Positions 27,687 to 37,421 of a DNA stretch of 64,000 nucleotides are shown in pieces. Within the stretch, counting starts at the first letter, position 1, and the number at the start of each line of letters is the position of its first letter. The translations under genes were made by a program, and so were the position numbers. This stretch comes from Myxococcota bacterium (GTDB taxonomy: Bacteria > Myxococcota_A > UBA9160 > SMWR01). The notes below the pieces were generated by a model. That model had not been told where the DNA came from. It saw only the letters and a program-made list of their open reading frames with translations, and did no database searches. The stretch covers positions 21,091 through 85,090 of the forward strand of contig JAKVBI010000009.1 of assembly GCA_022447545.1 (NCBI GenBank). The letters run 5' to 3'.

Positions 27687-28754
27687 TTGACTTCGAACCA
27701 TCCGCTACAGACGCGACTCTGTGACCTGCTCGACATCCAGGTGCCGATCATTCAGACCGGTATGGGTTGGGTGGCGACGCCGGAACTCGTGGCCGGTTCC
27801 TGCAATGCGGGCGCGTTCGGTTTTCTCGCGGCTGCTGGGCTGCCCATCGACGAGGTCGAGCGTACGATCCAGAAGACTCGAGAACTCACCGACCGGCCCT
27901 TCGGAGTGAACTTCCTCATGGACGCCCCCGGCGCTGAGGAGATCGTGGAACTGCTCATCCGCTATCGGATTCGCGCCGCCGGCTACAACCGGGCGCCCTC
28001 GGCGTCTCTGATCGACCGTCTCAAGTCCGAAGGGGTCCTGTGCATTCCGACCTGCGGGGCACCACGCCACGTCCAGAAGGCCGAACAGCTCGGTGCCGAT
28101 GTGGTGCTGGTTCAGGGCGGAGAGGGCGGGGGCCATACCGGCACCATCCCGACCTCGCTGCAGATTTCGGCCTGTGTCGATGCTGTCGATGTCCCCATCG
28201 TGGCCGCCGGAGGCTTCAAGGACGGACGGGGTCTGGTTGCGGCCCTGGCCTTCGGTGCCTCGGGGGTCGCCATGGGAACGCGTTTCCTGATGACCGCGGA
28301 GAGTCCGGTGCCAGAGGTAACGACGGATCGCTATCTCCAGGCCTCCCTCAATGATGTCATCGTGACCAGCGAAATCGATGGCATGCCCCAGCGTGTGGTG
28401 GTGAACGAACTCGTCCACAAGCTCGTGAACACGGGTGCCGTGGGGCGTTTGTGGTTCGCGATGCTCAATGCCCTCGAATTCCGCAAGGTTTCGGGTGCGT
28501 CCATTGCTGAACTCGTGACTTCAGCGCTGCGCATGCGAAAGAACGAGCGGCTCACCCGGTCCCAGCTGCTATTGGCCGCCAACGCACCCATGCTGGCGAA
28601 GCGGGCCATGAACGATGGAGACCCCATCAACGGCTACCTGCCGAGTGGCAGTGTTGCAGGCGTCATCGATGACCGGCCCACCTGTCAGGAACTGGTTTCC
28701 CGGATCGTGGCCGAGGCCGAAGAGACCCTAAAGGGGCTCCAATTCGGCGGTTGA
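27687..28754 (+). CDS. nitronate monooxygenase (2-nitropropane dioxygenase family)
   Basis: A 355-residue FMN-dependent TIM-barrel enzyme. Strings seen: PIIQTGMGWVATPELVAGSCNAGAFG, VVLVQGGEGGGHTGTIPTS (FMN-phosphate and catalytic-His region), VPIVAAGGFKDGRGLVAALAFGASGVAMGTRF. In this group the His in GGHTG is the catalytic base. It starts with TTG; no earlier start fits. It may detoxify nitronates such as propionate 3-nitronate, or act as an enoyl-reductase-like oxidoreductase. It is convergent with the next gene. Confidence 0.85.
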   Translation: MTSNHPLQTRLCDLLDIQVPIIQTGMGWVATPELVAGSCNAGAFGFLAAAGLPIDEVERTIQKTRELTDRPFGVNFLMDAPGAEEIVELLIRYRIRAAGYNRAPSASLIDRLKSEGVLCIPTCGAPRHVQKAEQLGADVVLVQGGEGGGHTGTIPTSLQISACVDAVDVPIVAAGGFKDGRGLVAALAFGASGVAMGTRFLMTAESPVPEVTTDRYLQASLNDVIVTSEIDGMPQRVVVNELVHKLVNTGAVGRLWFAMLNALEFRKVSGASIAELVTSALRMRKNERLTRSQLLLAANAPMLAKRAMNDGDPINGYLPSGSVAGVIDDRPTCQELVSRIVAEAEETLKGLQFGG

Positions 28755-28779
28755 AGGGCTCCGCGGTCTCGCGTTTACG

Positions 28780-30849
28780 TCAACCCCTGGGCGTGTACCA
28801 GATCGGGGAGGTCCAGGCGCGCTCCTGGATCAGCTTTGGGACATCAGGATCCTCGCATCCCCTTGGCTCCTGACCCTCGGGGAAGGCCAGGCACTGTCGG
28901 GTGCTCCAGCGGCAACTGGGGTTTTCCACGACTCGGGCGTAGTAGACCGCCGAGGCGCTCGCATCGAACTCGGGATCCGTCCATACCGCGCACAGGCTGT
29001 CGAATCCCGGACCTTTGGGGGTGCAGGTGTTCATGTCGACGGATGCACCGTTTTGTGGATCTCCGGCGACGTCGTGGATGCGCTGGTGGATGGTTCCGTC
29101 GGGAGCCGGCCAGCTCTTGATGATTTGAATGCGCTGGAGTTTTCCGCCGGGCAGGGCCTTGGTGCCCGGGTCCCGTGCTGCGGAGACGAGGAAGGTGGGG
29201 CTCTTGGCGTCCGCGGGCCGTCCCGAGAGGTCGCCTCCCATGGCAACACCATCGGCGTAGGCGGTCTCGATAAATCGGTCCGTGTTACATAGATCAGAGT
29301 CGTAGTTCCAGCCGGCGAAGAAACGGGGTTGAATACGCGGTCCACTGGTGCCGAAGCTCTCTCGATTCTTCAAGGCGTCGAAGAGCGCATCGCGTGAGTT
29401 TTCCGGCGCCCAGACGCCTACCAGGCCTCCGGGGTTCGCGGCGAGGGGGGACAGCGTCGTCATGTCGCCGTCCAGACGTCGTTGCGGGGTCGAATCGTTT
29501 GTGCCCGACCAGCCGTCGTAGCTCGCTTCCTGTACGTCCCCCAGGTTGGAGTTGTGGGCGTCGGTGCTGGCAATGAAGCCGAGTTTGAACGGGTTGACGC
29601 CCAGACGAGCTTCCTCGCGCAGACCATCGGCCAGCGCGTACCGGACATAGTCGCGCTTGGAGATGCAGCCTTGGCTCATGAGAGCACCGGCTCCGATGCC
29701 CTCTCCGCAGTCCTCCCATTCCACAGAAGCCGGTCGATAGCGCTCGAAGTCGCAGAGTTCGTCGGTTCCTCCCACGACGCCCGCCAGGCCGTTGCGGCAC
29801 TCGGAATCGCCCTTGATCTGCATGATCTCGACCAGGGGCTCGAGTTCGGCACGCAACTTTACCCGGGCGATCTGCTGCTCTTCGGGCAGGTCCGAGTAGT
29901 CGATGTGGAACATGCGGCCATTCGAGAGATTCGAGTTGTGGGGGATGGAAACGACGTCGCAGCCGTTTCCCGCCTGGAGGCATTGTTCTCGCAGATCCTC
30001 CCACATGTCGTATTTGTCCGGGACGTCGGAGAACGAAATCGGATAGTCGATGGTCTGCGCATTGCGGAAGATGATGTTGCGATGGACTTTGGCCATGTCC
30101 GGAGTCGCGGTGTACTCGTAGGCATGGAAGGTGGTGAACGAACAGGCAGCGCTGCGGTCGTAGGCGCCTTCGGCAGCAGCTTTCGTGTCTGCCCAAACAT
30201 TGGTGTTCCACTGGCGGCAGAGTTCTCCTCGTTCACCGCAGAGCACCGGGTTGCGGGCGAACCTCCCGATGTCTCCGATGGAAGAGGCGCCAGAGCCCAG
30301 GGCCGCCATGCGCGCGCCGAGTTCTGCGGTCACGGCATTGCCTCCGAGGACGACGCCTTCGGGGAGTTGTATCTCTGCCTCGCCCCGGTACATCTTGCAC
30401 GGCTGGGAGTCGAAGCTGGGTGAGTCGGGGGTGGTGCACAGCTTGACCTCTCCCAGGAATGCCGCGTGGTCGGTGACGGCTGCGAAGTCGAGAGGTCGCT
30501 CGAGTTGAATGTTCTGTGTGTCCTCGATGGAGGCATCGGGCGTGGGAATGGCCTGACCCTGGGCAAACCGGTAGGCGTCTCGGGCATTGGTGCGTGTGCC
30601 GAAGATGTAGGCGTCCATCGAAACGTCGGTATGGACGTGGAAATCGCCGAAGTAGGCGTTTCTCAGGGGGTTGTAGTCGGCGCAGGGCTCGCGCTGCTCG
30701 CTGTAGCCCGCTTCGAAGGTGGCAGGTCGATTGCCCGAGTGGGGGGCACTGGACTCGGCAACGGGCGGTTGACCACCGCAGGCCGACAGCCAGGCGATGA
30801 GAGCGATCGTGTGATGAAGCCTCGGGTATCTGGCGTTCTTTTTTCGCAT
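28780..30849 (-). CDS. DUF3604 lipoprotein (PHP-like metal hydrolase fold)
   Basis: A 689-residue predicted lipoprotein: basic N-terminus, hydrophobic stretch, then lipobox L-S-A-C at about residues 24-27. The body matches the DUF3604 family: AYFGDFHVHTDVSMDAYIFG near the N-terminus with PHP-type metal histidines, LDFAAVTDHAAFLGEV, IPHNSNLSNGRMF, LGFIASTDAHNSNLGDV, and GVWAPENSRDALFDALKNRESFGTSGPRI. These metal-site motifs suggest a phosphoesterase or other metallohydrolase, though no activity is established for the family. The ATG at 30849 is chosen because GGGAGGG sits just upstream; an ATG 15 bases earlier is possible. Confidence 0.85.
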   Translation of the reverse strand: MRKKNARYPRLHHTIALIAWLSACGGQPPVAESSAPHSGNRPATFEAGYSEQREPCADYNPLRNAYFGDFHVHTDVSMDAYIFGTRTNARDAYRFAQGQAIPTPDASIEDTQNIQLERPLDFAAVTDHAAFLGEVKLCTTPDSPSFDSQPCKMYRGEAEIQLPEGVVLGGNAVTAELGARMAALGSGASSIGDIGRFARNPVLCGERGELCRQWNTNVWADTKAAAEGAYDRSAACSFTTFHAYEYTATPDMAKVHRNIIFRNAQTIDYPISFSDVPDKYDMWEDLREQCLQAGNGCDVVSIPHNSNLSNGRMFHIDYSDLPEEQQIARVKLRAELEPLVEIMQIKGDSECRNGLAGVVGGTDELCDFERYRPASVEWEDCGEGIGAGALMSQGCISKRDYVRYALADGLREEARLGVNPFKLGFIASTDAHNSNLGDVQEASYDGWSGTNDSTPQRRLDGDMTTLSPLAANPGGLVGVWAPENSRDALFDALKNRESFGTSGPRIQPRFFAGWNYDSDLCNTDRFIETAYADGVAMGGDLSGRPADAKSPTFLVSAARDPGTKALPGGKLQRIQIIKSWPAPDGTIHQRIHDVAGDPQNGASVDMNTCTPKGPGFDSLCAVWTDPEFDASASAVYYARVVENPSCRWSTRQCLAFPEGQEPRGCEDPDVPKLIQERAWTSPIWYTPRG

Positions 30850-31101
30850 GGCGTTCCCTCCCACTACTTGTACGGGGTGAAGGTCCCTGTATGGGGTTCA
30901 GGTTGTCGCGTCGCAGCGGATCCAAGGGGCCGCGAATGCGCCCGAGTGTACGCCAGGGGTCCGGAAAGGTGTACGAGAGAGTCGGGGCCCCCGTAATTCG
31001 ACAATGTGCGCGAGGCTCTTCGGGGCGCGGCGCTTGGCAGCGTTTCCGGTGTTTCGAGCGTTGCGGGTGCTGTCTCTGGCCATTCAGGTTAGCTTCGTCG
31101 A

Positions 31102-33276
31102 GTGAGGGTCCGAGAGCGCGCTGCAGTAGGACGAGGCGGGTTTCTCGCGGTCCTAACGTTGGGCTGCGTTGCCCTCGGTCCAGACTCTCTTTCTGCCCGT
31201 TCGTGGATCCCCCGGCCAGCCCAAGTGGAGAGCCACGCAGGGGATTGGGTCGTTCCGGATAGGCTTCGCGTTGCACTGGTGGGGGGCATCCCCGGTCGAG
31301 TGGAGCGTGCGCTGCTCCGCTGGCGCGATCGCGTGCTGGAACAGACGGGCAGCGCTCCGGAAGTCTTCATCACCCAGGGAAAATCTCCCGCCGATCTAAC
31401 TGTTCGCATCGATTCTCCGGGGCCCGCGTATCCGCGCCTCGGGATCGACGAATCCTATCGACTCTCGGTCGGACACGAGGCGGTGGTCATTCACGCCGGC
31501 ACCACCTACGGCGCATTGCATGCCTTGCAGACTCTCAGGCAACTCGTTCAGTCGTGTGGACAGGGGTTGTGCGTTCCACGGTTGGAGGTTCGCGATGCGC
31601 CTCGTTTTGCCTGGCGGGGTCTGATGATCGACGTCGTGCGCCACTGGATCGGGCCCGAGGCCATCGAGCGGCAGCTCGATGCCATGGCTGCGGTGAAAAT
31701 GAACGTCCTGCACCTGCACTTGAGCGACGACCAGGGTTTTCGAGTCGAGAGTCACCGTTTTCCTGAACTCCACCGCAAGGGTTCCGACGGCCGATACTTC
31801 CGGCAGGCGCAGATCCGAGACCTCGTGGAGTACGCGGCAGACCGGGGGATCCGAGTCGTTCCAGAGTTCGACCTGCCCGGCCACAGCCGGAGCTGGCAGA
31901 TCGCCTACCCGGAGCTGGCCAGCCGCCCGAGTGCGAACGATCGCCTGTACGCGGCGGCCGGTCTGTTTTCGGATCCCATCGATCCCACCAAGGCATCGGT
32001 ATACGTGTTTCTGAAACGGCTCATGGCAGAGCTCACGTCTCTCTTTCCCGACGAGTACTTCCACATGGGCGGAGATGAGGTGGATCCCAGCGCGTGGGAG
32101 GACAACGACGCGATCGTTCAGTTCATGGCCGACGAGAAGATCGCCGACTTTCAGCAGCTCCAGGCGTATTTCATTGGACGCTATGCCGAGATTCTTGGCG
32201 AACTCGGAAAGGTACCCGTGGGGTGGAACGACATTCTGAACAAGGCTCTGCCGAGTCACGTAGTTCTGCAGGTCTGGAACACCACGGAACTTCCTCGGTC
32301 TGCTTCGGAGCACCCCATCGTGGTCTCCATGAACTACTACCTCGACCACATGCGAAGCGCCGAATTCCACTATCGAAACGATCCCCTCGCGCTGACCCTG
32401 GGCGATTCGGGGTCCGAGGTGGTCGCCGAGCGGGTGCTGGGGGTCGAGGCGGCTTCTTGGGCGGAATTGAAGGACGAGAGCAACGTCGATCTCGTGATCT
32501 GGCCCCGGACGATCGCCATCGCCGAGTCCATGTGGTCGCCACGCGAGACCATTGAGGAAGTGTCCAGCGGGGACCTCTACCGCAGGCTCGCCGTCGAGAG
32601 CACCCGTTTGGAGCGTTCGGGCCTACGGCACCGCATTCAGCAGCGCGACGCTCTGCTCCTTCTGGTGGGACCCGAGGGTCTTCCGGCTCTTGAAACCCTC
32701 GCCACCGCCGTCGAACCCGCGCCCTTCTATTCGTTTCGCGACTGGCAGGTGCTTGGAAGGATGGCTCTGCCATGGCTGTTCGACGAGCCTCCCGATGAGC
32801 CCACACCCCTACAGCCTTTCACCAGTGCCCTGGCCTACGAGAGCCTCGAAGCCACGCGTCTGCGTCAATGGGTGGACGATGAACTCACCCAGCCCGAAGA
32901 TCCGCCTCGTTCCGAAGCGCTGCGGCGGGCTTTTCAGCGCTGGTCCGACAATCACGCCATCGTGTCCCCGATCATCGAAAAACACACGGATCTACTCGAC
33001 GCAGGGGTACTGGAACTTTCCGAGGGCGTACGGGAGCTCGCCGATGCGGGCCTGGAACTCCTGGCGGCACGGCGCAGGCGAGAGCCGCTCCCCCGCCACA
33101 GGCTCGACGCCATCGAGGACACCGTCGAGCGGTACGCGTCCCGTCCCTTCGAATACACCCGTGACTACCTTCAGTACAGCTTGTTCCAGATGTTCGGGTC
33201 TCGTGTATTGCGTCAACATCGCATTGCGATCCAGCCAGCAGTGGAGAGCTTGCTCGACGACGCACGCGGTTTTTGA
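31102..33276 (+). CDS. glycoside hydrolase family 20 beta-N-acetylhexosaminidase
   Basis: A 724-residue secreted hexosaminidase. A signal-peptide-like N-terminus (FLAVLTLGCVALGPDSLSA) is followed by a GH20b domain (about 40-165), then the catalytic barrel: GLMIDVVRHWI, LHLHLSDDQGFRVES, VVPEFDLPGHSRSW, and the Asp325-Glu326 pair in HMGGDEVDPSAW, followed by a Trp/Tyr-rich substrate wall (VGWNDIL, VSMNYYLDHM). The C-terminal 200 residues are helical and of unknown role. It cleaves terminal GlcNAc/GalNAc from chitin, peptidoglycan or glycans. It is divergent from the DUF3604 gene. Confidence 0.92.
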   Translation: MRVRERAAVGRGGFLAVLTLGCVALGPDSLSARSWIPRPAQVESHAGDWVVPDRLRVALVGGIPGRVERALLRWRDRVLEQTGSAPEVFITQGKSPADLTVRIDSPGPAYPRLGIDESYRLSVGHEAVVIHAGTTYGALHALQTLRQLVQSCGQGLCVPRLEVRDAPRFAWRGLMIDVVRHWIGPEAIERQLDAMAAVKMNVLHLHLSDDQGFRVESHRFPELHRKGSDGRYFRQAQIRDLVEYAADRGIRVVPEFDLPGHSRSWQIAYPELASRPSANDRLYAAAGLFSDPIDPTKASVYVFLKRLMAELTSLFPDEYFHMGGDEVDPSAWEDNDAIVQFMADEKIADFQQLQAYFIGRYAEILGELGKVPVGWNDILNKALPSHVVLQVWNTTELPRSASEHPIVVSMNYYLDHMRSAEFHYRNDPLALTLGDSGSEVVAERVLGVEAASWAELKDESNVDLVIWPRTIAIAESMWSPRETIEEVSSGDLYRRLAVESTRLERSGLRHRIQQRDALLLLVGPEGLPALETLATAVEPAPFYSFRDWQVLGRMALPWLFDEPPDEPTPLQPFTSALAYESLEATRLRQWVDDELTQPEDPPRSEALRRAFQRWSDNHAIVSPIIEKHTDLLDAGVLELSEGVRELADAGLELLAARRRREPLPRHRLDAIEDTVERYASRPFEYTRDYLQYSLFQMFGSRVLRQHRIAIQPAVESLLDDARGF

Positions 33277-33279
33277 CGG

Positions 33280-34896
33280 CTAGTCGGGCGCCGAGCCCAT
33301 CGAATCTTCTCCCGGCGGTCGTTTGCCCGCAGTGCGGTCGATGACGAGTGCCCGTTGTTCGAAGAGTTTGTCGGCCATCGAGCGGTGCCCGAACGAGGTG
33401 GGGCGAAGATGGTCCCACCACAGGAATCCGGTATCGGCGCGCACCATCATAGATTCGTGCATGTCGATCACCGGAATGTCGTGTCGGTCACCGAATTCCT
33501 GTATCAATTCATGGTTGGCGGAGATTCGGGCTGCGATTCCCGCACTCGCGGGCCACACGCCGCGGCGGTCGTAGACCTCGTGACTGATGGGCTCCAGCAC
33601 CAGGACCGTGTGGATGCCCCGGTGGCGGTTCTGGTGCATGAGGATCCCGAGAGAGTTGCGCAGTTTTTGGGTGTCTTTTCCGTTGTGGCCGAAGTTTGCC
33701 ACGACGATGTCTGGTTTTAGTTCGTTCCAATTCTTCAGGTATAGCGGTAGGATCTTCCAGGCTACAGCCCCCGGAGTGGAGAGGTTGATGGTCTCGTAGC
33801 GAACGTCTCGAGAGGCTTCGTTGAGCCTCTCCTCGAAACGCTCCACCCAGACGTGTTCGAGTTTTTCTGCACCCGAACCCCAGGTCTGTGAACTCCCCAG
33901 GAACAGGATCCGCTGGGTGTTGGCGTCCTTCGTCTCCGAATGTTCCACAAGCAGGCGTTCGATGACCTCATCCGCTCCTTCGAAGGGATGATCCGCGCCG
34001 AGGTAGTCGACTTCATCGGGCGTTGGATAGATGGCGGCGAGGTAGTAGTGATCGATCGCTAGGAGAATCCACGCGAGGAGAGTGAGGAGAAACGAAAACC
34101 CGACGATGTGAAGCGTTGAGCCGTCGGTCTGTCGCGAGGCGATCAGGCGATCGACCCCGACGATGATGAGCATGAGCACCGCGAACAAGATGCAAAACGT
34201 GATCCACTGGTTGCGTTGATTCCGAAAATCCTCTCGAATCGGGGGGAGGCCGTCGGCCCGGTGGATCACCACATCATCGACCCATGCGGAAGCGCCTCCC
34301 GATCCGCGGAATCCGACCCGTCCACCTGGCGGTACCGCAATTTCGAAGGATCCAGCGGACTCTCCGTCAATCTCGACGTTCGCTCGAGAGCCTTCGATCC
34401 GAAGGGACATGCGATGCCGTCCCGCGGCAAGGGTGGGGGACTCCATGATGACCCGGTGCGTGAACTCCCCGTCGCCGGTGCCCTCTACATATTGAGATGG
34501 AAACGTCGCGTTGTGACTCACTCGCACTGCCGCAAAAGCGCTTTCTGTCACTCGAAACAGGAAAGACAGGTATTCGTCTTCGCCCAGGCCGAACTCGAAA
34601 TCCGCAGATTCGAGCTCGATGGGATGCTTCGTCACGACCTGCTGGAACCCACCCCAGGTTCCCAACTGGAGGCGGTTCCGGTACAGGGCGTTTCGACTCC
34701 TCGTGTAGGCCTGGGCGCCGATCACCGGCCGCTCGAGGCCGGTCTTGGTGCTTTCCAGGTGCGGCTTTCCATGAAGGGTGTTGTCTCGTTGGAGGTGGAG
34801 TTCGCTGAGGAAGAGCGCGGTCAGAGCTGCGAAGACACTGGGGAGCAGCAAGCGGGAAAGGGGCGATGAGATCTCCTGGCGAGCGGGGTTCTGCAT
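33280..34896 (-). CDS. membrane-anchored SGNH/GDSL-type hydrolase
   Basis: A 538-residue protein. There is one span near the N-terminus (LLLPSVFAALTALFLSEL), a beta-rich extracytoplasmic region (about 50-220, a laminin/concanavalin-like shape ending GGRVGFRGSGGASAWVDDV), two further spans (about 235-285), and a C-terminal SGNH hydrolase domain: block I ILFLGSSQTWGSG (Ser), the Gly block TINLSTPGAV, block III ANFGHNGKD (Asn) and block V WWDHLRPTSFGH (Asp-x2-His). It may modify an exopolysaccharide or lipid-linked glycan. It ends three bases from the convergent GH20 gene. Confidence 0.8.
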   Translation of the reverse strand: MQNPARQEISSPLSRLLLPSVFAALTALFLSELHLQRDNTLHGKPHLESTKTGLERPVIGAQAYTRSRNALYRNRLQLGTWGGFQQVVTKHPIELESADFEFGLGEDEYLSFLFRVTESAFAAVRVSHNATFPSQYVEGTGDGEFTHRVIMESPTLAAGRHRMSLRIEGSRANVEIDGESAGSFEIAVPPGGRVGFRGSGGASAWVDDVVIHRADGLPPIREDFRNQRNQWITFCILFAVLMLIIVGVDRLIASRQTDGSTLHIVGFSFLLTLLAWILLAIDHYYLAAIYPTPDEVDYLGADHPFEGADEVIERLLVEHSETKDANTQRILFLGSSQTWGSGAEKLEHVWVERFEERLNEASRDVRYETINLSTPGAVAWKILPLYLKNWNELKPDIVVANFGHNGKDTQKLRNSLGILMHQNRHRGIHTVLVLEPISHEVYDRRGVWPASAGIAARISANHELIQEFGDRHDIPVIDMHESMMVRADTGFLWWDHLRPTSFGHRSMADKLFEQRALVIDRTAGKRPPGEDSMGSAPD

Positions 34897-34929
34897 CCTC
34901 GTGTCGAGATCCGCCCCCCGGTCGCGGTC

Positions 34930-35913
34930 TCAGCGTTCGAGCCGAGGCAGGACTTCGCTCTCAATCAAATGCAGGCTCTGCCAAGAGAGCACCGGGTCGA
35001 GGCCTCCCATGAGAGGATTCAGGGTGCAGGAGCCAGTAGGTCCCAGTTCTCGAAGTTTCTCAGCGAATTCATCGGGTGTGAAGACGGCGTACTGTCCCGA
35101 AGCGCGCAATTCGTCGACGTTGTCCACGGCGAAGTACGGAGCATCGGTGCCGGCATCCTCGATCCATTTCGCGTAGGCGTTCATCTCGTGCATGGCATGC
35201 GGTGCGATCTGCGCCCAGGCGGCATCGGGATCCTGGGAAACGTGGATGAACGAATGAGGCAGGGTGGGCGGCAGGGGGCCGGGATCGGGCTTGCCCAGCT
35301 TGCGGAGTTCCTCCCGATAGATTTCGTGAAACGAGGGTGCGGTGGGAGCGAAACCATCGGCCATCCGTGCCGCTCGGCGGGCAGCCGGGGCGGAGCTTCC
35401 CCCGAGGAAGATCGGAGGGCGCGGGGTCTGGACGGGGCGGGGGGTGACGCGGACGGTCCGACCCTTCCACTCGAAGGGTTCGCCTGTCCAGGCCTTCTCG
35501 AGGAAGGGAACGATCTCTTCCATGTAGTCTCGACGATCGCTGAGCTTTTTCCCGAAGCCCTCGAACTCCTTGGCCACATAGCCACCGCTCAGGGTCGGAA
35601 ACAGGCGGCCACCGCTGATCACGTCCACGATGGCCATGTCTTCTGCGATTCGAACGGGATCGTGCAGCGGCGCGATGAGCGCCGACAGGCAGATGCGAAC
35701 CCGCTGAGTCCGAGCGGCGACTGCTCCTGCCATGACCAGAGGCGACGGGAGATAACCGTCGGGAGAGCCATGATGCTCGAGCAAGAGGATGGAGGCGAAA
35801 CCCAGTCGGTCCGCCCACTCGCACTGATCCAGGGCGGTCTGACACAGTTCAGCGGAGGAGGCTTTCCCGAAACTCGGAGCGCGCAGGTCGTAGCGAAGGT
35901 TCAGAGAGGGCAT
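34930..35913 (-). CDS. LLM-class flavin-dependent oxidoreductase
   Basis: A 327-residue luciferase-like monooxygenase-family protein: SILLLEHHGSPDGYLPSPLV, TQRVRICLSALIAPLHDPVRIAEDMAIVDVISGGR, and RPPIFLGGSSAPAARRAARMADGF are typical F420/FMN-binding strings. The ATG at 35913 (MPSLNLRYDLRAP) is used; the upstream 39 codons are unlike the family. It lies in a minus-strand run with an amidohydrolase, a phosphotransferase-like gene and a CoA transferase, suggesting a catabolic pathway for an aromatic, terpenoid or steroid-like compound (inference). Confidence 0.85.
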   Translation of the reverse strand: MPSLNLRYDLRAPSFGKASSAELCQTALDQCEWADRLGFASILLLEHHGSPDGYLPSPLVMAGAVAARTQRVRICLSALIAPLHDPVRIAEDMAIVDVISGGRLFPTLSGGYVAKEFEGFGKKLSDRRDYMEEIVPFLEKAWTGEPFEWKGRTVRVTPRPVQTPRPPIFLGGSSAPAARRAARMADGFAPTAPSFHEIYREELRKLGKPDPGPLPPTLPHSFIHVSQDPDAAWAQIAPHAMHEMNAYAKWIEDAGTDAPYFAVDNVDELRASGQYAVFTPDEFAEKLRELGPTGSCTLNPLMGGLDPVLSWQSLHLIESEVLPRLER

Positions 35914-35965
35914 GGCCTGGGCGTTCCCCTCGGGCTGGTTCGCGGAGTCTGCAACGAGTCCAGAA

Positions 35966-37312
35966 TCAGGCCGACGTCTTGTCTTCGAAAGGTGTCGAGA
36001 AGGCCGTGGACATCTGCTTGATGATGTCACCCACGGTGGCGTAGCCCAGGTTGTAATCCGACGGGGACTTGCCTCCCTTGCCCCCCATCGGTGTCACGTC
36101 CACGTGGCTTGCCTGGGCACGCAGGGCTCCAACGGTGCACTGATCCTTGGGGATGTGCTGGAAGGGGTCGTACTTGAAGTGCTTCATGGTGTTCTGGTAC
36201 GTGATCTTGTTGATTTCCTCGTCCGAGATGCCTTTCACGGACTCCCACAGGCGCTCGGGCGCGACCGGCCAGGTGGTATCCGAGTGCGGGTAGTCGCACT
36301 CCCAGGTGATATTGTCGATCCCGATCAGGTCGCGTGTGGCCACGCCCACCGCATCGTCGATGAAGCAGGTAATGATGTGCTCTCGGAAGATATCGCTCGG
36401 CATCTTGCCATCGGGGAACGAATAGAGGGTCCAGGCGTTGTGGTGCTCGTACACGTAGTCCATGCGTTCCAGGCAATAGGGGATCCAACCCGTCCCGCCT
36501 TCGGAGAGTGCGATCTTGAGATCGGGGAACTTTCTCAGCGCCTGGCTGAAGACCAGTTCCACCGCACAGTTGTACAAACTGATCGGGGTGCTGGAGATCA
36601 TCACCTCGATGGGCGCGATGGTGTCCTGCAGATTCATGCCGGTGCCCGAGCCGATGTGGATGCACACGATCGTGCCCTCGTCGGAACAGGCCTGCCAGAA
36701 GGGGTCCCAATGGTCGCTGTGGATGCTCGGGTAGCCGAGTCCTCCGGGAGTGTCCGGGAAGGTGATGGCGTAACAGCCCTTCTTCGCCACCCTTCGCACT
36801 TCGTCGGCCATCAGCTGGGGGTCCCACATCATCGGGAGGGCCAGCGGGATGAAACGGCCCGGGTAGGTGCCGCACCACTCGTCGATGTGCCAGTCGTTGT
36901 AGGCCCTGAGCATGGTGGTCGCGAGTTCGACCTCGTTGTTCTCCTTCACCTGTTTAGCGAAGAGCTCGCCGACGAAGCCTGGCACCGAGGGGAAGCACAG
37001 CGAACCGAGCATGCCGTTGACGTTCATGTCGTCGATGCGTGCATCGATGTCGTAGCAGCCCTTGCGTAGCTGCTTCAGGGAGGTGGGCTCCATCCCGTAC
37101 TCGTCGGCGGGGCGCCCTGCCACGGCATTGAGGCCGACATTGGGGATCTGTTTGCCTTCGAAGGTCCAGACGTCGACATCGCCATCCTTGTGGATGAGGC
37201 GAGGCGCACGGTCCTTCCAGCTGGCCGGGACATGGTTGTCCCACATGTTCGGCGGCTCACAGACGTGGTCGTCGACGCTCACGAGGATCATGTCTTCCAT
37301 CTGCATGGCCAT
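35966..37312 (-). CDS. amidohydrolase 2-family protein
   Basis: A 448-residue metal-dependent hydrolase/decarboxylase-type protein (amidohydro_2, the ACMSD/TIM-barrel group). Seen: VSVDDHVCEPPNMWDNHVP (metal H-x-E/H variant D-D-H-V-C-E-P), FPDTPGGLGYPSIHSDHWDPFW, IVCIHIGSGTG (metal His), and ITWECDYPHSDTTWP (metal Asp). AGGAG lies 7 bases before the ATG at 37312. Such proteins are abundant in actinobacteria and uncultured deltaproteobacteria next to P450 and CoA-transferase genes. Substrate unknown. Confidence 0.85.
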   Translation of the reverse strand: MAMQMEDMILVSVDDHVCEPPNMWDNHVPASWKDRAPRLIHKDGDVDVWTFEGKQIPNVGLNAVAGRPADEYGMEPTSLKQLRKGCYDIDARIDDMNVNGMLGSLCFPSVPGFVGELFAKQVKENNEVELATTMLRAYNDWHIDEWCGTYPGRFIPLALPMMWDPQLMADEVRRVAKKGCYAITFPDTPGGLGYPSIHSDHWDPFWQACSDEGTIVCIHIGSGTGMNLQDTIAPIEVMISSTPISLYNCAVELVFSQALRKFPDLKIALSEGGTGWIPYCLERMDYVYEHHNAWTLYSFPDGKMPSDIFREHIITCFIDDAVGVATRDLIGIDNITWECDYPHSDTTWPVAPERLWESVKGISDEEINKITYQNTMKHFKYDPFQHIPKDQCTVGALRAQASHVDVTPMGGKGGKSPSDYNLGYATVGDIIKQMSTAFSTPFEDKTSA

Positions 37313-37421
37313 ATCGGATCTCCTGGTTGGGCTGGCAATTTGCTGATTATACGTCAGATTTGAGGTCTGCTGTGCTCTGATGGGCCCAATGTTCGGTGTC
37401 CAGCGGGCCGTTCGCGGGGGG

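Noticed and set aside
29294-30211. Arg/His-rich minus-strand frame within the DUF3604 gene
   Set aside because: Out-of-frame shadow of the DUF3604 coding sequence.
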